A DNA stretch of 64,000 bases, from NCBI GenBank assembly GCA_017379075.1, contig JAFNXL010000012.1, positions 35,524-99,523 on the forward strand, read 5' to 3'. Under the pieces are notes generated by a model. That model was not told where the DNA came from. It saw only the letters and a list, made by a program, of their open reading frames with translations, and did not search any database. The translations under genes were made by a program, and so were the position numbers. The DNA is from Bacteroidaceae bacterium. Its GTDB lineage: Bacteria > Bacteroidota > Bacteroidia > Bacteroidales > Bacteroidaceae. Positions 60,749-64,000 of this stretch are shown piece after piece (position 1 is the first letter of the stretch; every line of letters starts with the position of its first letter).

Positions 60749-62974
60749 ATGGATAAGACTAAAAGCGACAAGTTCAGCCCGGAAGAAATAGATAAGGTAA
60801 AAAGTCTTGACCAGGAATTGTCCCGACTTGCAGAAAAAGCGCTGCAGCCGGGCGATTATGACATGGTGAGAACCTACCTGAAACGGGCTGCGGAAAGCGG
60901 TTGCATGCAGCGTGACACCTTTGGTTTCCATCCTCTATTGAACGATTTGGAAACGGCCGTGCTTGTAGTGCAGGAAATTGGCCTTTCGCGCGGTTCGGTT
61001 ATCGGTGTCATGATCAGCACCCCCGTCAAGTGTGGTTCGGTAACCATAGAGCAGGTGAAGAAAGATTTTGGCGAAGATGTGGCGCACATCATCAAAGGCC
61101 TTTTGCGCATTCGCGACCTTTACAAGAAGAGTGCCGCTGTGGAGAGCGAAAATTTCCGCAGCCTGCTGGTTACGTTTGCTGAAGACATGCGCGTAATTCT
61201 CATCATGCTGGCAAACCGAGTGAACACCATGCGCAAGATCAAAGACACGCCACAGGTGGAAGCACAACGCAAGGTGTCCATGGAAGCGGCATATCTTTAT
61301 GCTCCGCTGGCTCACAAACTGGGTCTGTACAAGCTGAAAAGCGAACTGGAGGACCTGAGTCTCAAATATCTGGAACACGATGCCTACTACCATATCAAGG
61401 AAAAGCTGAACGAAACGAAAAGAAGTCGCGACGCCTACATTGCCGACTTCATTGACCCCATTGATAAAAAGTTGCGCGAAGCCGGACTGAAATTCCACAT
61501 GAAAGGACGCACAAAAAGCATCCACAGCATCTGGCAAAAGATGAAAAAGCAGCATGTAGGCGTGGATGGCGTATATGACCTGTTTGCCATCCGCATCATT
61601 CTGGACAGCGAACCCGAGAAGGAAAAGATGGATTGCTGGCAAACCTTCAGTATCATCACCGACATGTACCAGAGCAACCCCAAAAGAATGCGCGACTGGC
61701 TGAGCGTACCCAAGAGTAACGGTTACGAGAGTCTGCACATTACTGTACTGGGACCCAAACAGAAATGGGTGGAGGTGCAGATTCGCACGGAACGGATGGA
61801 CGATATTGCCGAACACGGACTTGCCGCCCACTGGAGATACAAAGGCATCAGGGGCGGACAAAGCGGTGTGGACGAATGGCTGGCCAACGTGCGCAGCGTG
61901 CTGGAAACCGGAGACGACATGCAGTTGATGGACCAGTTCAAGCAGGATTTGGTTGAAGACGAAGTGTTTGTGTTCACCCCCAAAGGCGACTTGTTCAAAC
62001 TGCCCATGGGAGCCACCGTTCTGGATTTTGCCTACAGCATCCACACCAAGGTGGGCGACCAGTGTATCGGAGCCAAAATCGGCAACAAGAACGTGACCAT
62101 CAGACAAAAACTGCAAAGCGGCGACCAAGTGGAAATCTTGACCAACAAGAACCAGACGCCCAAGCAGGACTGGCTGAACATTGTCATCACAGGAAAGGCG
62201 CGCACCAAGATTCGCCAGAGCATAAAGGAATTGGAGAGCAAACAGGCCAGCATGGCCAAGGAGGTGCTCGAACGCAAGATGAACAACCGCAAGATTGATT
62301 ATGACGAAGCGGTGTTCATGCACACCATTACCAAAATGGGCTACAAGTCGGTAACGGATTTCTATGCCGACATAGCCAACGACACACTGGACATCAATCA
62401 AGTGCTGGAGACCTATGCCGCCGCACTGAAGCATGCAAGAGGCGAAGCCGAACATACCCTACCCACCCAAAGTGCCAAAGACTTTGTCATGCAGCCCGAA
62501 GCGGAACGGAAGCTCTATGCCAACAATGACGACGTAATGGTCATTGACGAAAACCTGAAGGGCATTGAATTCCAGATGGCCAAATGTTGCCAACCCGTTT
62601 ATGGCGATGATGTCTTCGGATTTGTAACGAATGGTAGCGGAATCAAGATTCACCGCACCGACTGTCCAAACGCGCCCCAGCTTCGCCAACGCTTCGGCTA
62701 CCGCATCGTCAAGGCACGCTGGGCAGGAAAGCGCGGCACCCAATACCCCATCACACTGCACGTTGTGGGCAACGATGACCTGGGAATTGTCAACAACATC
62801 ACCAGCGTCATCTCCAAAGAGGAAAAAATCATACTGCGAAGCATCAGCATAGACAGTTTTGACGGACTCTTCAGCGGAAGACTCACCGTGATGCTGGAAG
62901 ACACAAGCAAATTGCAAAAACTTATCAAAAAACTGAAAACCATAAAAGGAATTAAAAATGTATCCAGAAGTTAA
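60749..62974 (+). CDS. RelA/SpoT homologue, probably a monofunctional (p)ppGpp synthetase
   Basis: 741 residues. Residues 1-190 correspond to the HD hydrolase domain, but the HD motif (ALLHDVVED in active enzymes) is replaced by GVMISTPVKCGS, and the DR..NMR motif reads NRVNTMRKI, so hydrolysis is probably lost. The synthetase domain about 230-365 is intact: GRTKSIHSIWQKMK, DLFAIRIILD, PKSNGYESLHITV, EVQIRTERMDDIAEHGLAAHW. TGS domain about 405-465 (VFVFTPKGDLFKLPMGATVLDFAY), and a C-terminal ACT domain about 660-741. Bacteroidetes often have a second, bifunctional Rel elsewhere. It overlaps the peptidase start by 17 bp. Confidence 0.88.
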   Translation: MDKTKSDKFSPEEIDKVKSLDQELSRLAEKALQPGDYDMVRTYLKRAAESGCMQRDTFGFHPLLNDLETAVLVVQEIGLSRGSVIGVMISTPVKCGSVTIEQVKKDFGEDVAHIIKGLLRIRDLYKKSAAVESENFRSLLVTFAEDMRVILIMLANRVNTMRKIKDTPQVEAQRKVSMEAAYLYAPLAHKLGLYKLKSELEDLSLKYLEHDAYYHIKEKLNETKRSRDAYIADFIDPIDKKLREAGLKFHMKGRTKSIHSIWQKMKKQHVGVDGVYDLFAIRIILDSEPEKEKMDCWQTFSIITDMYQSNPKRMRDWLSVPKSNGYESLHITVLGPKQKWVEVQIRTERMDDIAEHGLAAHWRYKGIRGGQSGVDEWLANVRSVLETGDDMQLMDQFKQDLVEDEVFVFTPKGDLFKLPMGATVLDFAYSIHTKVGDQCIGAKIGNKNVTIRQKLQSGDQVEILTNKNQTPKQDWLNIVITGKARTKIRQSIKELESKQASMAKEVLERKMNNRKIDYDEAVFMHTITKMGYKSVTDFYADIANDTLDINQVLETYAAALKHARGEAEHTLPTQSAKDFVMQPEAERKLYANNDDVMVIDENLKGIEFQMAKCCQPVYGDDVFGFVTNGSGIKIHRTDCPNAPQLRQRFGYRIVKARWAGKRGTQYPITLHVVGNDDLGIVNNITSVISKEEKIILRSISIDSFDGLFSGRLTVMLEDTSKLQKLIKKLKTIKGIKNVSRS

Positions 62975-64000
62975 GAAAACGCTGCTGGCGCTGTTTGCCG
63001 CCGCCGCAATCCCCGCTATGGCCATTGATGTGGACACACTGAAAGTGGCTGGTCCCTATTGCATGAACACCCCCATCCAAACCGATACGGCAGACGTGTG
63101 GGGAAAGGCTTTTGACTTTGACAAGATGTTAATGGACAAGACCATTGTGCCACAGATGTGGAAACAGGGAAAAGCAAGCGCTGACGGCATTCTGCCCGCA
63201 CAAAACACATCGGCCGTAAGCCTGGCCGGCTTCCAGTTGGAAAACTCGCTCTTTGCCAAATGCAAGATTGTGGTCAAGGGAGTCGGAAACCACAAAGTAT
63301 ACATCAATGGTAAGGAAGGTGCGGAGCAGAACCTTACGCCCGGAAGACATGACATTGTGGTGAAAGTGTTGCAAAAGGCAAACAAGGCCGACACATTGAA
63401 AATCAGCGTTGAATCCGCACAAGAAAAATACATCACCATCAATCCTTCCGGCAAGCGTCTTTATGCTTTGGAAGACTATCTGCACGGAGAACGCGCCAGC
63501 ACCACAAGTCTGAGCAGTTCGGGCCGATACATGCTGCTCAACACCTACACCACCCGTTCTGACGGCAAAACAGAATGGAGCAAGAAACTGGTTGACCTGA
63601 AAGAAAACCGAGAGCTGCCAATCGAAGGCTTCAAGCAATGGGCAAGCACCGGCGACCGCTACATCCGAAGCCGTAAAGGCAGTGACATGGGAACCATATA
63701 CGAATATGTAAACCCGGAAAACGGTGAGGTAACTCCCCTCTTTACTGACTACAGCGGAAAGAGCGGACAGTTCCTTCCCGGAGAACAACTGATGCTCATC
63801 AGCGACGTAACAGAAGGTCCCAAGGAGGACAAGAAGGTGCATCAAATCCTGGAACCCGATGACCGCATAGCTGGATGGAGAAACCGCTACAATGCCATGG
63901 TAATGGACGTCAAGACCGGACAGATTCTCCCCCTGACCACAGGACAAAAGAACACCAGTGCCAATGTGTCGGATGATGGCAGCAAAATCCTGCTTACCAT
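62958..64000 (+). CDS. S9-family (dipeptidyl-peptidase IV-like) peptidase, N-terminal part
   Basis: Starts at ATG 62958, inside the end of the relA-like gene, and runs off the window after 347 codons. Signal peptide about 1-23 (KKTLLALFAAAAIPAMA), then a beta-propeller-like region with LDDIKT-type blades (GKRLYALEDYLHGERASTTSLSSSGRYMLLNTYTT; GTIYEYVNPENGEVTPLF; VMDVKTGQILPLTTGQKNTSANVSDDGSKILL). The catalytic hydrolase domain (GxSxG) lies outside the window, so activity cannot be confirmed. Probably a secreted oligopeptidase. Confidence 0.75.
   Translation, partial: MYPEVKKTLLALFAAAAIPAMAIDVDTLKVAGPYCMNTPIQTDTADVWGKAFDFDKMLMDKTIVPQMWKQGKASADGILPAQNTSAVSLAGFQLENSLFAKCKIVVKGVGNHKVYINGKEGAEQNLTPGRHDIVVKVLQKANKADTLKISVESAQEKYITINPSGKRLYALEDYLHGERASTTSLSSSGRYMLLNTYTTRSDGKTEWSKKLVDLKENRELPIEGFKQWASTGDRYIRSRKGSDMGTIYEYVNPENGEVTPLFTDYSGKSGQFLPGEQLMLISDVTEGPKEDKKVHQILEPDDRIAGWRNRYNAMVMDVKTGQILPLTTGQKNTSANVSDDGSKILLT

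Overview
This window looks like a chromosomal segment of a Bacteroidales bacterium, probably of the Bacteroidaceae/Prevotellaceae type. The reasons are: the promoter-like motif TAnnTTTG upstream of many genes, the near absence of Shine-Dalgarno sequences, a lipoprotein-type TamA (TamL) next to a SpoU methyltransferase, Bacteroidetes-restricted families (DUF4301, DUF6261-like, HU-CCDC81/SPOR), and a PAPS/sulfotransferase cluster. Nearly all genes are intact. No insertion sequence, prophage or CRISPR array was seen.

Layout. 0-6 kb: tamL (partial), an RNA methyltransferase, a solute symporter, purT and rarA. 6-15 kb: a glycosyltransferase and a radical-SAM protein, then an exo-glycosidase run (GH20, GH2 beta-mannosidase, GH20). 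15-18.6 kb: a DUF6261-like protein, a 42-bp tandem array, a secreted beta-propeller and a repeat-rich spacer. 18.6-24.8 kb: a PAPS-sulfonation operon (SLC13 permease, cysC, cysD, cysN, sulfotransferase, small membrane protein). 24.9-31.2 kb: a CotH-family surface protein, the luxS/mtnN pair and a Cu/Zn exporter. 31.2-35.5 kb: an aromatic amino-acid operon (pheA, aminotransferase, DAHP synthase/chorismate mutase, tyrA) behind a Phe/Tyr leader-peptide attenuator. 35.5-46.9 kb: a tripartite ABC efflux operon (TolC, HlyD, FtsX-type permease, ATPase) with a convergent histidine kinase / sigma-54 activator pair, a lipoprotein and rfbC. 47-53.5 kb: an HU/SPOR protein, an FHA protein, a HAD phosphatase and the serine operon serC-serA-DUF1015-YigZ. 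53.6-55.1 kb: tRNA-Pro, tRNA-Cys and a 1.2-kb AT-rich gene-free tract. 55-59 kb: a small uronate-glycan locus with a decayed sugar transporter. 59-64 kb: DUF4301, a RelA-like synthetase and a truncated S9 peptidase.

The main points of interest are these. (1) A complete Phe/Tyr attenuator lies ahead of pheA, with leader peptide, antiterminator and terminator all visible. (2) A sigma-54-type promoter lies ahead of the efflux operon, whose neighbour is an NtrC-type activator. (3) The PAPS-synthesis plus sulfotransferase operon has no PAPS reductase, so it probably serves sulfonation of a small molecule or surface glycan. (4) Three intergenic tandem arrays with 41-42-bp units share a GAGGGGTCG core, and a composite palindromic element recurs at 18.3-18.6 and 42.0-42.8 kb. 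I could not compare any of this with databases. Family names rest on motifs read by eye.
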